A DNA stretch of 64,000 bases from the NCBI RefSeq assembly GCF_033100135.1, contig NZ_CP136920.1, positions 2,046,001-2,110,000 of the forward strand, given 5' to 3'. The notes under the pieces were generated by a model, which was not told where the DNA came from, made no database searches, and saw only the letters and a list, made by a program, of their open reading frames with translations. Positions 6,945 to 14,669 of this stretch are shown here, piece by piece. This DNA comes from Rubellicoccus peritrichatus (GTDB lineage Bacteria > Verrucomicrobiota > Verrucomicrobiia > Opitutales > Cerasicoccaceae). A program made the translations under genes and the position numbers. Every line of letters begins with the position of its first letter. Position 1 is the first letter of the stretch.

Positions 6945-7315
6945 ACAACAACCATCATTGGATAGAAAGATTTGGTAGCCCCAAGGCACCAAGACTACAG
7001 CCTATCGACTTCATCACTTTTCTCATACTGGTGATTCTTATAACGCTTGCCAGTGTTGTGATCGTATCAGCCTTCAATACACCCAAGGCAGATATCGAAG
7101 ACTTTCAATCTGTTGCCTGCATGGTGTTTGGGGAGATCCCAGAACGGCCAGCAGTAGGGTTTCATGAAACACAGGCAGCAGATGATTTTCATGAAAACCA
7201 AATCTGCCTCTGGGCGAAAATGATAGCCACAGAGACGTATGCTGACGACACGACACAACCCGGTTCAAGCCGTGGAAACACTCATCAGCAGCCAGAGGCA
7301 GAGTTACTTTCTTAA
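6941..7315 (+). CDS. Single-pass membrane protein of unknown function
   Basis: 124 residues with one hydrophobic helix at about 23-45 (FITFLILVILITLASVVIVSAF), followed by a hydrophilic part with two cysteines and several histidines. It overlaps the preceding gene by ATGA, so it is translationally coupled. It is not recognisable as a holin. It is one of few early proteins that do not end in Ala-Ala. Confidence 0.55.
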   Translation: MNNNHHWIERFGSPKAPRLQPIDFITFLILVILITLASVVIVSAFNTPKADIEDFQSVACMVFGEIPERPAVGFHETQAADDFHENQICLWAKMIATETYADDTTQPGSSRGNTHQQPEAELLS

Positions 7316-7363
7316 TTCAAGCCACGATTATTCCTTCGTTTGTTTGTTGTTTAGTTAGTTAGC

Positions 7364-7393
7364 GACAGGAGCGGGTGCAATTCCCGCCCTGTC
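7364..7393 (+). other. Strong hairpin resembling a tRNA acceptor/T-arm minihelix
   Basis: GACAGG (7364-7369), a bulged A, and GCGGG (7371-7375) pair fully with CCCGC (7383-7387) and CCTGTC (7388-7393) around a seven-base loop TGCAATT. The 11 pairs and seven-base loop mimic a tRNA acceptor stem stacked on a T arm (loop consensus TTCRANY with one change). There is no T tract after it, so it is not a simple terminator. It sits in the 100-bp gap before the gene at 7416. Confidence 0.45.
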
Positions 7394-7415
7394 CGACTGA
7401 ACGCAGTATTTCACT

Positions 7416-7889
7416 ATGAATAAACCAAAGATTACCTATCTCCGGGAAAAGGGAGAGTTTGTCGTCATTCGCTATTTAGTGGATGGAGACGAACACCAAA
7501 TCAAGTCATCGGATATTGTATCTGAAGGCTTTGCTGAAGCTCTTGATGAATTAGCTGAAGCCGTTTGCCGTGTCTGTCAGTTTCCCATCGAAGACGCTGA
7601 TAAAATCAGTGTTCTGGGATTCACTGTCAGCAAGAAAGGCGACAATGATCAAGTAACCTTCCAGGCCAAGAAAGATCTTGGTTGTGGAACACCATTAAAC
7701 ATCCCAACGCCAAATCGTCTACTCGAAGAAGACAGTGGAGATTCATCCATACTGCTTGATGCAAAGAGCAGAGAATCTCTCAAGAAGCTTCAAGCTGAAG
7801 CAGCAAGCTACATCGAGAACAGTCGGACACTTCGCCAGATCTTCCTTCCTCTTTTTGAAGAAGAGCAAGAGCACGAAGAAGCAGCTTAA
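7416..7889 (+). CDS. Early phage protein of unknown function
   Basis: 157 residues. The N-terminal half is a small beta-rich domain (ITYLREKGEFVVIRYLVDGDEHQIKS, SVLGFTVSKKGDNDQVTFQAKK), followed by an acidic helical C-terminal part ending QEHEEAA. It directly precedes the SSB-like and exonuclease genes, and proteins with this layout are commonly found next to phage recombination genes. I cannot name the family. A stem-loop at about 7903-7924 (AGGCCCTC...GAGGACCT, one mismatch) lies in the gap before the next gene. Confidence 0.6.
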   Translation: MNKPKITYLREKGEFVVIRYLVDGDEHQIKSSDIVSEGFAEALDELAEAVCRVCQFPIEDADKISVLGFTVSKKGDNDQVTFQAKKDLGCGTPLNIPTPNRLLEEDSGDSSILLDAKSRESLKKLQAEAASYIENSRTLRQIFLPLFEEEQEHEEAA

Positions 7890-7962
7890 CCTTTAACAAT
7901 AAAAAAGGCCCTCGTGCAAGAGGACCTAAACTTAACTAAAACTAAAAAACGGAAATCATAAT

Positions 7963-8634
7963 ATGTCACTAACAGCAAGAGAAAATAAAAGCGATAGCAT
8001 TGAACCAATCTCAGTCGGGATCCATCAAGCCGTTTGTTACGGTGTTTACGATCTGGGTGAGCAATGGCAGGAATGGCAGGGCAAGGGCAAATGGAGCCGC
8101 AAAGTCTGTGTTGTCTGGGAGCTGCCTGAAGAACGTATTGAATTTGAAGACAAAGAAACAGGTGAACCAGTCAATATTCCTCGTTCTGCAAGTCAGATTT
8201 ATACGCTGAGTCTTGATCCTAAATCACGCCTGCGTAAAGACCTGGAAAGCTGGAGAGGTCGACCATTTACACAGGATGAACTGGAAGGCTTTGATCTAAA
8301 ACAATTGCTTGGTGTGAACTGCCAGTTACAGATTGTTCATAATCAAGGTTCCGGAAAGCACGCTGGAAAGGTGTTTGCCAACATCCAGAACATCATGGCT
8401 TTGGGACGAGGTGCATCAAAGCTCACACCAGAAAACAAAGTCGCTTTCTTTTCCTTTGAGGAATGTGAAGAAGGCGAAGCACCAATCTTCCCTGAGAAGA
8501 TGCCTGAGTGGCTTCAGAACAAGGTCAAGGACAGTAAGACCTGGAAAGATGTCACTGGAACATCACCACAGGATGAAGAGCCACCAGCCACACCAGAAGC
8601 TGAAATCGTGGAAGACGAAGACGTTCCTTTCTAA
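7963..8634 (+). CDS. Phage single-stranded-DNA-binding-like protein
   Basis: 223 residues, an OB-fold-type phage protein. Its first 150 residues resemble phage ssDNA-binding/replication proteins (ISVGIHQAVCYGVYDLGEQ, KVCVVWELPEERIEFED, GVNCQLQIVHNQGSGKHAGKVFANIQNIMAL). The C-terminus is low-complexity and acidic and ends VEDEDVPF, matching the SSB tip (DDxIPF type) that recruits SSB partners. It lies directly before the exonuclease gene, with a good ribosome binding site (AAAGGAGA) for that gene. It likely coats ssDNA in phage replication and recombination. Confidence 0.7.
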   Translation: MSLTARENKSDSIEPISVGIHQAVCYGVYDLGEQWQEWQGKGKWSRKVCVVWELPEERIEFEDKETGEPVNIPRSASQIYTLSLDPKSRLRKDLESWRGRPFTQDELEGFDLKQLLGVNCQLQIVHNQGSGKHAGKVFANIQNIMALGRGASKLTPENKVAFFSFEECEEGEAPIFPEKMPEWLQNKVKDSKTWKDVTGTSPQDEEPPATPEAEIVEDEDVPF

Positions 8635-8669
8635 GGGCTTCTAATCACCAGGAAAGGAGACTTTAAAGA

Positions 8670-9461
8670 ATGTTGGTATTTGATATAGAAACAAGGGCAT
8701 TGGCGTTGGGGCAAATTGAAAGGGTTTGCGGAGCTTTTGATAGTGAGAGCTTTGACCTTTCATCCCTAACCGTTGATGAGCTACGTCTTTATGCTGATAA
8801 AGCAGAAGGTGGAGCACCACCGAAAGGAGCTAGAAAGGATGTAATCATTCAGTTTGTTCAAGAACGTGATGAAGTCCTGGAAGCCGTTTTGCTTCATGCA
8901 AAAGCAAAGTATCTGGAATTCATTGTAGAGAAGGCAGCACTGCATGCTGAAACTTCAGAGGTTCTGGCTATTGGCTTTCAAACTCCGGAATGCGGTTTTG
9001 CTTGGCGTGGTCTTGATTCTGCCACTGAGAAAGAATTGATCGAAGGCTTCTGGCAGGATTGCTGGGCTGAGATTACACAAGGTGAGCAAATCATTGGTTT
9101 CAACATTCTTGAATTTGATCTTCCTTATCTTGTTCGCCGCTCATACATGCTCAGGGTTCCAGTCCCTGAGTGTGTGCGGGATGGTCGTTATTGGAGCAGC
9201 AACTTTGTTGATCTACTCAATGTATGGAGAGCTGGCCAATACCGCGAATGGATCACGCTTGATCGCATGGCGCGTGCCTTTGGTATTGGTAGCAAGAACG
9301 GTTCCGGAAAGGACTTTGCAAAGCTCTGGGATGACGACCGTGATCAAGCAAAAGTTTATCTGCAGAACGATTTATATCTCACTTATTCACTTGCTGAACG
9401 CATGGGCTTCAAGGCCTCTGTTAAGGAAAGCACGATCTTAGATGGAAAGGGTGTAGCATGA
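8670..9461 (+). CDS. PolB-type 3'-5' exonuclease (DEDD) with SAP-like insert
   Basis: 263 residues. Exo I motif is FDIET (D5, E7), Exo II is GFNILEFDLPYL (D150), and Exo III is LQNDLYLTYSLAERMGF (D234, a DEDDy-type pattern with Y236 or Y239 nearby). Between Exo I and Exo II lies an insertion (about residues 32-65: LSSLTVDELRLYADKAEGG, KGARKDVIIQFVQERD) that looks like a SAP DNA-binding motif. No polymerase domain follows, so it is a stand-alone predicted exonuclease acting with the SSB-like protein. It overlaps the next gene by ATGA. Confidence 0.75.
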   Translation: MLVFDIETRALALGQIERVCGAFDSESFDLSSLTVDELRLYADKAEGGAPPKGARKDVIIQFVQERDEVLEAVLLHAKAKYLEFIVEKAALHAETSEVLAIGFQTPECGFAWRGLDSATEKELIEGFWQDCWAEITQGEQIIGFNILEFDLPYLVRRSYMLRVPVPECVRDGRYWSSNFVDLLNVWRAGQYREWITLDRMARAFGIGSKNGSGKDFAKLWDDDRDQAKVYLQNDLYLTYSLAERMGFKASVKESTILDGKGVA

Positions 9462-9640
9462 GCATAATCGTAGCCATCATTACAGCTCTATTATTCCTCT
9501 TGGTTGGTGCTGTTGGAGTCTGTCTGCATATCAATGAAAAGCTGCAGGAATCGAAAGATTACAACAAACGTGTTTACCAGGAAGTCATGAAGCTTCGTAG
9601 GGAAGTTCAAATGAATCAAAAACTAAAGGAGGCGGCGTGA
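9458..9640 (+). CDS. Small membrane-anchored protein
   Basis: 60 residues: a transmembrane helix at about 3-25 (IIVAIITALLFLLVGAVGVCL) and a cytosolic coiled-coil-like tail ending KLKEAA. It overlaps both neighbours by four bases. The last codons encode KEAA and at the same time form the ribosome binding site (AAGGAGG) of the next gene. Function unknown; it could tether replication proteins to the membrane. Confidence 0.55.
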   Translation: MSIIVAIITALLFLLVGAVGVCLHINEKLQESKDYNKRVYQEVMKLRREVQMNQKLKEAA

Positions 9641-10089
9641 GTCATTACATAAAAATATCCATGCCTTGCTTAGCTTGGTTAGAGAGTTTGGCAAATATTC
9701 GAGAAATGAGCTCTGATGATTTGATCAGTGAATTTGTTGAGAAGCGTTTTAAAACTGAAGGAGACAGAGCAATTGAAGCAACCCTCTACATGAAAGCAGG
9801 TGCTGAAGTTGCAGGTGTTCCATATAAGCGGTTTATGGTGCTTTCGAAAGGCCCTAAGTCTGACTTGGTGCGCCAATGTGCGATCTACCTTGCAAACAAG
9901 GAAGCCAATATTCCACAGAAAGTAATCTCAAGTGTTGTTGGGTATGTTTATTACAATTCAGTTTTTCGACCTTGTAACCTCATTGCAGACTTGAAGGACC
10001 AAAACTCAAAAGATGGTGAATTGGTCAGAGAGCATCTTGATGCAATACGAACCAGGGTGCATCAGCTTAAACAGAAGGAGGCGGCGTAA
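9637..10089 (+). CDS. DnaA-domain-IV-like protein, paralogue 1 (degenerate signature)
   Basis: 150 residues, GTG start overlapping the preceding stop. The C-terminal part (about 77-120) follows DnaA domain IV: LVRQCAIYLANKEANIPQKVISSVVGY aligns with the helix bundle ending in the DnaA signature. The signature itself, normally DHTTV, reads YNSVF (106-110), so the key Asp-His-Thr contacts with the DnaA box are lost. The next gene is a clear paralogue, with the same layout and an intact signature. No AAA+ domain is present. It may act as a partner or modulator of its sister. Confidence 0.65.
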   Translation: MSHYIKISMPCLAWLESLANIREMSSDDLISEFVEKRFKTEGDRAIEATLYMKAGAEVAGVPYKRFMVLSKGPKSDLVRQCAIYLANKEANIPQKVISSVVGYVYYNSVFRPCNLIADLKDQNSKDGELVREHLDAIRTRVHQLKQKEAA

Positions 10090-10550
10090 TGACTGCAAAG
10101 TTTTTAAATGGCCAAGAGTGCCTCCTAAACGTTACAGATGACTGTTGGGAATGGTTGAAGACGCTTGCTGCAAAGCGTGAAATCAAAACTGAATCAGTCG
10201 TGACAGGTTTTCTGATGCAGCGTTTCTACGTTGAGGGAGATCAATCATACATTGTAACGGATTATATAAATGCAGGTGCAGCGATTGCTGGTCTTTCATT
10301 TAGTGATTTCATCAGTGGTGATAAGCGCCAGCCATTGGCTTTGATTCGTCAGTGTGTTATGTATCTCGCCTGTGTTGAGGCCAAGGTTTCACAGAAGGCA
10401 ATTGCAAGCATACTTGGGTATTATGACCACACAACGGTTCATTATGCCTGTAAGCAAATTCGTTCATTAAAAGATCAAGATTCAACCGATGGGAATGCGA
10501 CAAGAGGTTACCTCGAAGCAATACTATCTAATGTAAAGGAGGCTGCATAA
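10089..10550 (+). CDS. DnaA-domain-IV-like protein, paralogue 2
   Basis: 153 residues. Residues 85-127 match DnaA domain IV: LIRQCVMYLACVEAKVSQ, then ASILGYYDHTTVHYACKQI, with the box-binding DHTTV motif intact (113-117). The first 80 residues form a separate helical domain shared with the preceding gene (ECLLNVTDDCWEWLKTLA against YIKISMPCLAWLESLA). It starts one base into the preceding stop (TAATG) with AAGGAGG before it. It probably binds a DnaA-box-like site in the phage origin; which site is unknown. Confidence 0.7.
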   Translation: MTAKFLNGQECLLNVTDDCWEWLKTLAAKREIKTESVVTGFLMQRFYVEGDQSYIVTDYINAGAAIAGLSFSDFISGDKRQPLALIRQCVMYLACVEAKVSQKAIASILGYYDHTTVHYACKQIRSLKDQDSTDGNATRGYLEAILSNVKEAA

Positions 10551-10801
10551 TGGCTTACTTTTCAAATGGCTCAGAAGGTGCCTATTTGGATAATCAATGT
10601 GCTGAGTGCCCAATTGGTAAACACCATGATGCACCATGCCCAGTCTTACTGCAGACTCAATTATACAACTATGCTCAGTGTGGTAATGAGAATCTGGAAG
10701 CAGCGCTCAATGTCACAGTGAATAAACATGGTGACTGCCAGATGAAGAAAGTCTTGGAGGAATTCTTGCCTGACACTGAAGAAGAGGAAGGTGAATCATG
10801 A
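10550..10801 (+). CDS. Cysteine-rich small phage protein
   Basis: 83 residues with five cysteines, four in the N-terminal half (CAEC at 18-21, C30, C44) plus C60, and a His pair near C21. The pattern YFSNGSEGAYLDNQCAECPIG is found in many phage replication modules as a small conserved protein of unknown role, probably metal-binding. The C-terminus is acidic (EEEEGES). It starts at the TAATGG overlap with the preceding gene and overlaps the resolvase gene by ATGA. Confidence 0.6.
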   Translation: MAYFSNGSEGAYLDNQCAECPIGKHHDAPCPVLLQTQLYNYAQCGNENLEAALNVTVNKHGDCQMKKVLEEFLPDTEEEEGES

Positions 10802-11265
10802 AGGCTGGTCAGATCGTCATAGGAATTGATCCAGGCAAGTCAGGAGGGCTTTGTGCTCTTGGTGAGTCAACAGCTAGGTCTAGGCCAATGCCTGAGCCTA
10901 CAGCCGTCAAGGAATGGCTTGAATCGCTTATTGATCAGTTTGGGCGTGAATCACTCTTAGCCATCATTGAAGAGCCACCGCGCTTTGTTGCAGGTAACAG
11001 CAACACTGGTTCAACAATGATTGTATTAGGGGAGAATTACGGCCTCATGAAAGGGCTGATTATTGGTCTTGGAATACCAATGCGCAAAGTGCGTCCTCAA
11101 GAATGGCAGAAAGGCTTACCAGGCCTCAAAGGCCTCAAAGGTGCAGAGCGTAAGCGAGCACTCAAGAACTTGGCCAATGAGCGATTCCCTCAACTAGCAC
11201 CAACACTTAAGTCATGTGATGCCATTCTCATTGCTCAATGGGGCAGGCTGAAGGAGGTCATGTGA
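10798..11265 (+). CDS. RuvC-like Holliday junction resolvase
   Basis: 155 residues with an RNase H-fold resolvase pattern: IVIGIDPGKSGGLCAL (catalytic D11), AIIEEPP (E58 or E59), a central helical region, and SCDAILIAQW (D141, followed by Ala in the usual D-A-x-xIA context). Length is that of phage RuvC-like enzymes. It would resolve recombination or replication intermediates before packaging. It is the last gene before the antisense KAP insertion, and only nine bases separate its stop from the end of that gene. Confidence 0.8.
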   Translation: MKAGQIVIGIDPGKSGGLCALGESTARSRPMPEPTAVKEWLESLIDQFGRESLLAIIEEPPRFVAGNSNTGSTMIVLGENYGLMKGLIIGLGIPMRKVRPQEWQKGLPGLKGLKGAERKRALKNLANERFPQLAPTLKSCDAILIAQWGRLKEVM

Positions 11266-11274
11266 ATGAAGCTC

Positions 11275-12594
11275 TTATCCAAACATTTTCAGGAGATCAA
11301 TCGTTTCGGCCATATCTCGCGAAACGGGATCACGTCTATTGCGCAGGTCTACTGCATTTCTAACAACCTTCTTCATCTCATCTGTTTTAAGATACGTGAA
11401 CTGATAATTTATAAATTCTTCGCTTCTAATAGGGCTGTAAGCGAGAAGCCTTGCTGCAATTCGAATCAAGAGACCATTGTATTTAGGGCGATTATTGAGG
11501 CTCCCACCGAATATGCGAAAAGCTTCCAGCATTGCACTAACATCTGCCGTCAGTTGCTTATAAATCTTGGGATAAATATTAGCGAGATAGCAGAAGAAAA
11601 AGAGCAATTCGAAATCTTCAATTTCACGAACCTGCTTGATCTTAATTGTGATAATCAAGCGATCGATTATTCGCTTAACGGACCGGGCATTGAGGTCTCT
11701 CATGTTGTCAAATGTTTCGGATTTGTAAAACCACTCATGAAGCTGCATGAGCAAGACATCAGAGGGGTGTCGAGGTCTATTGTTCGCATCATCAATAATC
11801 TGCTGGATGTAAGAGAGAGCAAGACCATTACAACTGGATTCGGGCAATTTCAGTTGATAATCAAACAATCGATCGAGATAACGTATTCCGTCATAATTTT
11901 GACCATAAAGGCCTTTGATTGTGTTTCCGAGCTGGTCAGTGTCTATTCCCATAAGGAAGTGAACTCCATCGATCCCAAATATGTGTTTAATGCGTTCAAG
12001 CATATTGACAGCATATACAGGGCGACAGCGATCGAGCTCATCTATGATAATGATCAATCGCTTATTAGGAAATTGTTTAGCCCGTTTATTCAACGCTGTT
12101 TTGAAATCATGAATGGCAAGAGTAAGGGCCTGGTGATTATCAATAATCTGTCGAGCCATGGAGCGATTCTGCTCAGCTTCTGCTTCCAGTTCTTTGAGGT
12201 CAAAAAGTCCCATCGATGCCTTTTTTGCAGAATTGTAGGAAATATGACGTATAATCGTTCCTGCATCTGTGAGAATTCTATCTTTGGAGAAACTAACTTC
12301 TTCGATTTTAAGTGCTGTAAAAATCTCGGAAAAGAGTGGAGCAAATGGTTCTTCGCCATGATCATGTTCCCAGGCATTAAACAGAACAATATCAATATTA
12401 TTAGTGGATTGTTCACAGTGCTTCTTGAAACGTTCAAGAAACCAAGTTTTACCCATGCCCCAAGATGCATCCAGTGCTACCGTCAAGTGTGTTTGAGTTA
12501 CAGCAAACATCTTAAGCAGGTTATCGGCGAAAAACTTTCTGCCTCCTATATCATCATCACCAAATGCATTTTCTACAGTCTTTTCATCAGCCAT
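11275..12594 (-). CDS. KAP-family P-loop NTPase (antisense moron, candidate defence gene)
   Basis: 439 residues. Walker A is ASWGMGKT (43-50), followed by the KAP-typical VLFNAWEHDHGEEPFAPLF (about 70-88), a helical insertion, and Walker B IIIIDELDRCRP (181-192) then VNMLERIKHIF. KAP ATPases are STAND-related and frequent in bacterial defence islands. This copy lacks the usual membrane helices in the P-loop insertion, so it is probably soluble. It lies antisense in the replication operon, fitted between the resolvase stop (9 bp) and the replication initiator (62 bp), which is how superinfection-exclusion morons are placed. A TTGACA box lies about 30 bp before its start. Confidence 0.8.
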   Translation of the reverse strand: MADEKTVENAFGDDDIGGRKFFADNLLKMFAVTQTHLTVALDASWGMGKTWFLERFKKHCEQSTNNIDIVLFNAWEHDHGEEPFAPLFSEIFTALKIEEVSFSKDRILTDAGTIIRHISYNSAKKASMGLFDLKELEAEAEQNRSMARQIIDNHQALTLAIHDFKTALNKRAKQFPNKRLIIIIDELDRCRPVYAVNMLERIKHIFGIDGVHFLMGIDTDQLGNTIKGLYGQNYDGIRYLDRLFDYQLKLPESSCNGLALSYIQQIIDDANNRPRHPSDVLLMQLHEWFYKSETFDNMRDLNARSVKRIIDRLIITIKIKQVREIEDFELLFFFCYLANIYPKIYKQLTADVSAMLEAFRIFGGSLNNRPKYNGLLIRIAARLLAYSPIRSEEFINYQFTYLKTDEMKKVVRNAVDLRNRRDPVSRDMAETIDLLKMFG

Positions 12595-12656
12595 ATTGCA
12601 AGACAGTCATCTTGCCTCATTTCTGTCAACTCGTATCAGGGAAGGTGAATTTAGCT

Positions 12657-13106
12657 ATGAAATCAGATATTTGCTTCTTTCCAGAACCTTTCTGGTCAAA
12701 GACAAATGGCTGGTCTGTTTGTGATGTGGATATTCAGTCATGGGCCAAAGATTATCCAGGTATCGACGTTGAGATACAGCTTCGTCAGATGCACAATTGG
12801 CTGATCACCAATCCACGAAAGGCCAATAAAAAGGATTGGAGAAAGTTCATCTGTCATTGGCTAGGAAAAGCTTACAGCAAAGCACAGATTCCAGAGGATT
12901 ATAAAACAACGAGAACATTTAATAAGCCAAAGCCTGAAGAGTCACACACAGATAAAGAGCCAAAAGGATGGAAAGAAGCATTGAAGTTTGTCGTTGGCGA
13001 CCAACTCGCACGCTTCAAAGACATGCCTTGGACTCACTTGCCAATTTCCGTCCGGACAGAGATTCGCCAACTACTAAAGAAAATGGAGAATGCACAAAGT
13101 GTATAA
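12657..13106 (+). CDS. Phage replication initiator/helicase-loader-like protein
   Basis: 150 residues from ATG 12657, chosen because GGGAAGGTGA lies 8 bases upstream; an open extension further left would run into the KAP promoter region. The N-terminal part (FWSKTNGWSVCDVDIQSWAKDYPGIDVEIQLRQMHNWLITNP, seen as DVEIQLRQMHNWL...KKDWRKFICHWLGKA) is the conserved helical segment found in phage and plasmid initiator proteins of the DnaT/O type. The C-terminus overlaps the helicase gene by 17 bases. It probably recruits the DnaB-like helicase encoded next. Confidence 0.65.
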   Translation: MKSDICFFPEPFWSKTNGWSVCDVDIQSWAKDYPGIDVEIQLRQMHNWLITNPRKANKKDWRKFICHWLGKAYSKAQIPEDYKTTRTFNKPKPEESHTDKEPKGWKEALKFVVGDQLARFKDMPWTHLPISVRTEIRQLLKKMENAQSV

Positions 13107-14448
13107 TAAACCGCCTCATAACATTGAATTAGAACAAGCGCTGCTTGCATGTATTCTCTTAGAGGGTGGGAAAGAAACCATGCCTCTCTGTGTAGAATCT
13201 GACATTCACCAAGATGTGTTCTATAGCACGAAGCATCAGCTCATCTGGAATGCACTTCTTAGCCTCTACAAGGAAGGTGTTGAGCCTTTAAATGAAATCT
13301 TCCTAACAGAGCAGCTTAATAAGACCAATGAGCTAGATCAAGCAGGTGGTGATGTTTACTTTATCGAACTGACTAATCGAATTGATACACATATTGGTAT
13401 CCAGCATTACATTGATCAAGTTCGAGAGCATTATCTAGGGCGTCAGATCATTCGAGCAGGAACAAGGCTTATTGAATCCGTTTATGATGGTGTAGATGGG
13501 CAAGAGCTTGTCAGGAAAGCAGAGAAAGAAGTATTCGGACTCACCAGAAAAACCGTTGTCAGCCTCAACCCTATTGGTCCCTCAGTAACTCGTGTGATAG
13601 AAGCGATCAACGGAGCCAGGGTAAACAGACAAGGTGCTATATCAGGTGTAAGAACGGGCTTATACAGTCTTGATCGTGTGACAGGTGGTTTTCGTCCTGG
13701 ACAACTCATCGTGGCTGCAGCAGGCCCCAAGGAAGGCAAGAGCAGCCTAATGCTTAGATGTGTTGATAATACTGCATTACCAGAAGAGGGAGAACCAGGA
13801 GGCGTCTTGATCTTCTCAATGGAGATGCAGACAGATGAACTTACAGAACGCCTTATTGCCTATCGGGGATACATCAATCTCGAACACATAAAGGAAGGAT
13901 TCACAAATCAAGATGCTGAACTCGTTAAAGCAGCTCACGAAGTAGAAGCCGCGCCCATCTGGATAAACGATACAAACCTAGATGTATTCAAACTGAGGAC
14001 CATGGCACGCCGTCATATGTCACAGCACCCCAACACCAAGCTCATTTGCGTTGATTATCTAGGCCTGTTTGAACGCACAAGTAGAAAGCAGGAAGAACGA
14101 GACCGCTATGAAGAAGCCACTAGAGAGTGCAAGAAGATGGCTCAAGAGCTAAACGTGCCAGTTCTCCTATTAGCTCAGCTCAACAGGGCAGGGCGCAAGG
14201 AAGGCCAACGCCCCCACGGTTACGACATCAAGTTCGGCTCAGGAGCAGAAGCAGATGCTGATAAGGTCATCCTCATCTACACCAAGAAAGATGGCAGCAA
14301 ACAGGTCATCGTAGACTTCCAACGAAATGGAACCAAAGGAGACATAGACGTAGACTGGACAGACTACTGCACACGCTTCGATGACAAAGGACAATCACCA
14401 GCATCACTCGCAGCTAAGCAACCAGAACAAACAGAGGTAGATCTGTAG
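13090..14448 (+). CDS. DnaB-type replicative helicase
   Basis: 452 residues, the usual DnaB length. It has an N-terminal DnaB domain (NIELEQALLACIL...GVYFIELTNRI region, 10-110), a linker helix, and a RecA-fold C-terminal domain starting GVRTGLYSLDRVTGGFRPGQLIVAAAGPKEGKSSL, with Walker A AGPKEGKSS at 211-219. Sensor and DnaB motifs follow: FSMEMQTDELTERL, then LICVDYLGLF (Walker B) and LLAQLNRAGR. Walker A has KEGKS in place of the common xTGKT, as in several phage DnaBs. It would unwind the phage origin with the preceding initiator. Confidence 0.92.
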   Translation: MHKVYNKPPHNIELEQALLACILLEGGKETMPLCVESDIHQDVFYSTKHQLIWNALLSLYKEGVEPLNEIFLTEQLNKTNELDQAGGDVYFIELTNRIDTHIGIQHYIDQVREHYLGRQIIRAGTRLIESVYDGVDGQELVRKAEKEVFGLTRKTVVSLNPIGPSVTRVIEAINGARVNRQGAISGVRTGLYSLDRVTGGFRPGQLIVAAAGPKEGKSSLMLRCVDNTALPEEGEPGGVLIFSMEMQTDELTERLIAYRGYINLEHIKEGFTNQDAELVKAAHEVEAAPIWINDTNLDVFKLRTMARRHMSQHPNTKLICVDYLGLFERTSRKQEERDRYEEATRECKKMAQELNVPVLLLAQLNRAGRKEGQRPHGYDIKFGSGAEADADKVILIYTKKDGSKQVIVDFQRNGTKGDIDVDWTDYCTRFDDKGQSPASLAAKQPEQTEVDL

Positions 14449-14669
14449 ATATGTCATACATAACAAGTATCTATCTAAATGAGACATTCATTCTCAATAA
14501 GTTCTTGGTTTTTTATATCACAAAAAAAAGAAATCTATTTGTATCACAATACTGGATGCCGGTTCCGCGAGAGGGGCGTTGTTTCTTTATGAGACCCTTT
14601 TGAGACTGGTTTTACACTGAATATCAACAACTTAACCATCAACTAAGAATCAATCGGAGAGATATAATC
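14449..14669 (+). promoter_or_regulatory. Intergenic region before the late operon; TGAGAC repeats and possible cos
   Basis: 221 bp without a gene between the replication and packaging modules. TGAGAC occurs at 14480-14485, 14590-14595 and 14601-14606, the last two exactly 11 bp apart (one helical turn). A GC-rich patch (14555-14580, GCCGGTTCCGCGAGAGGGG) stands out in AT-rich DNA just upstream of the terminase genes, the place where lambda-type phages have cos. Late promoter and cos are inference from position. Confidence 0.35.

Noticed and set aside
11266-12648. Long + strand frame of about 460 codons
   Set aside because: Exact antisense of the KAP NTPase gene, with a Cys/Ile/Asn-rich translation and no domain.
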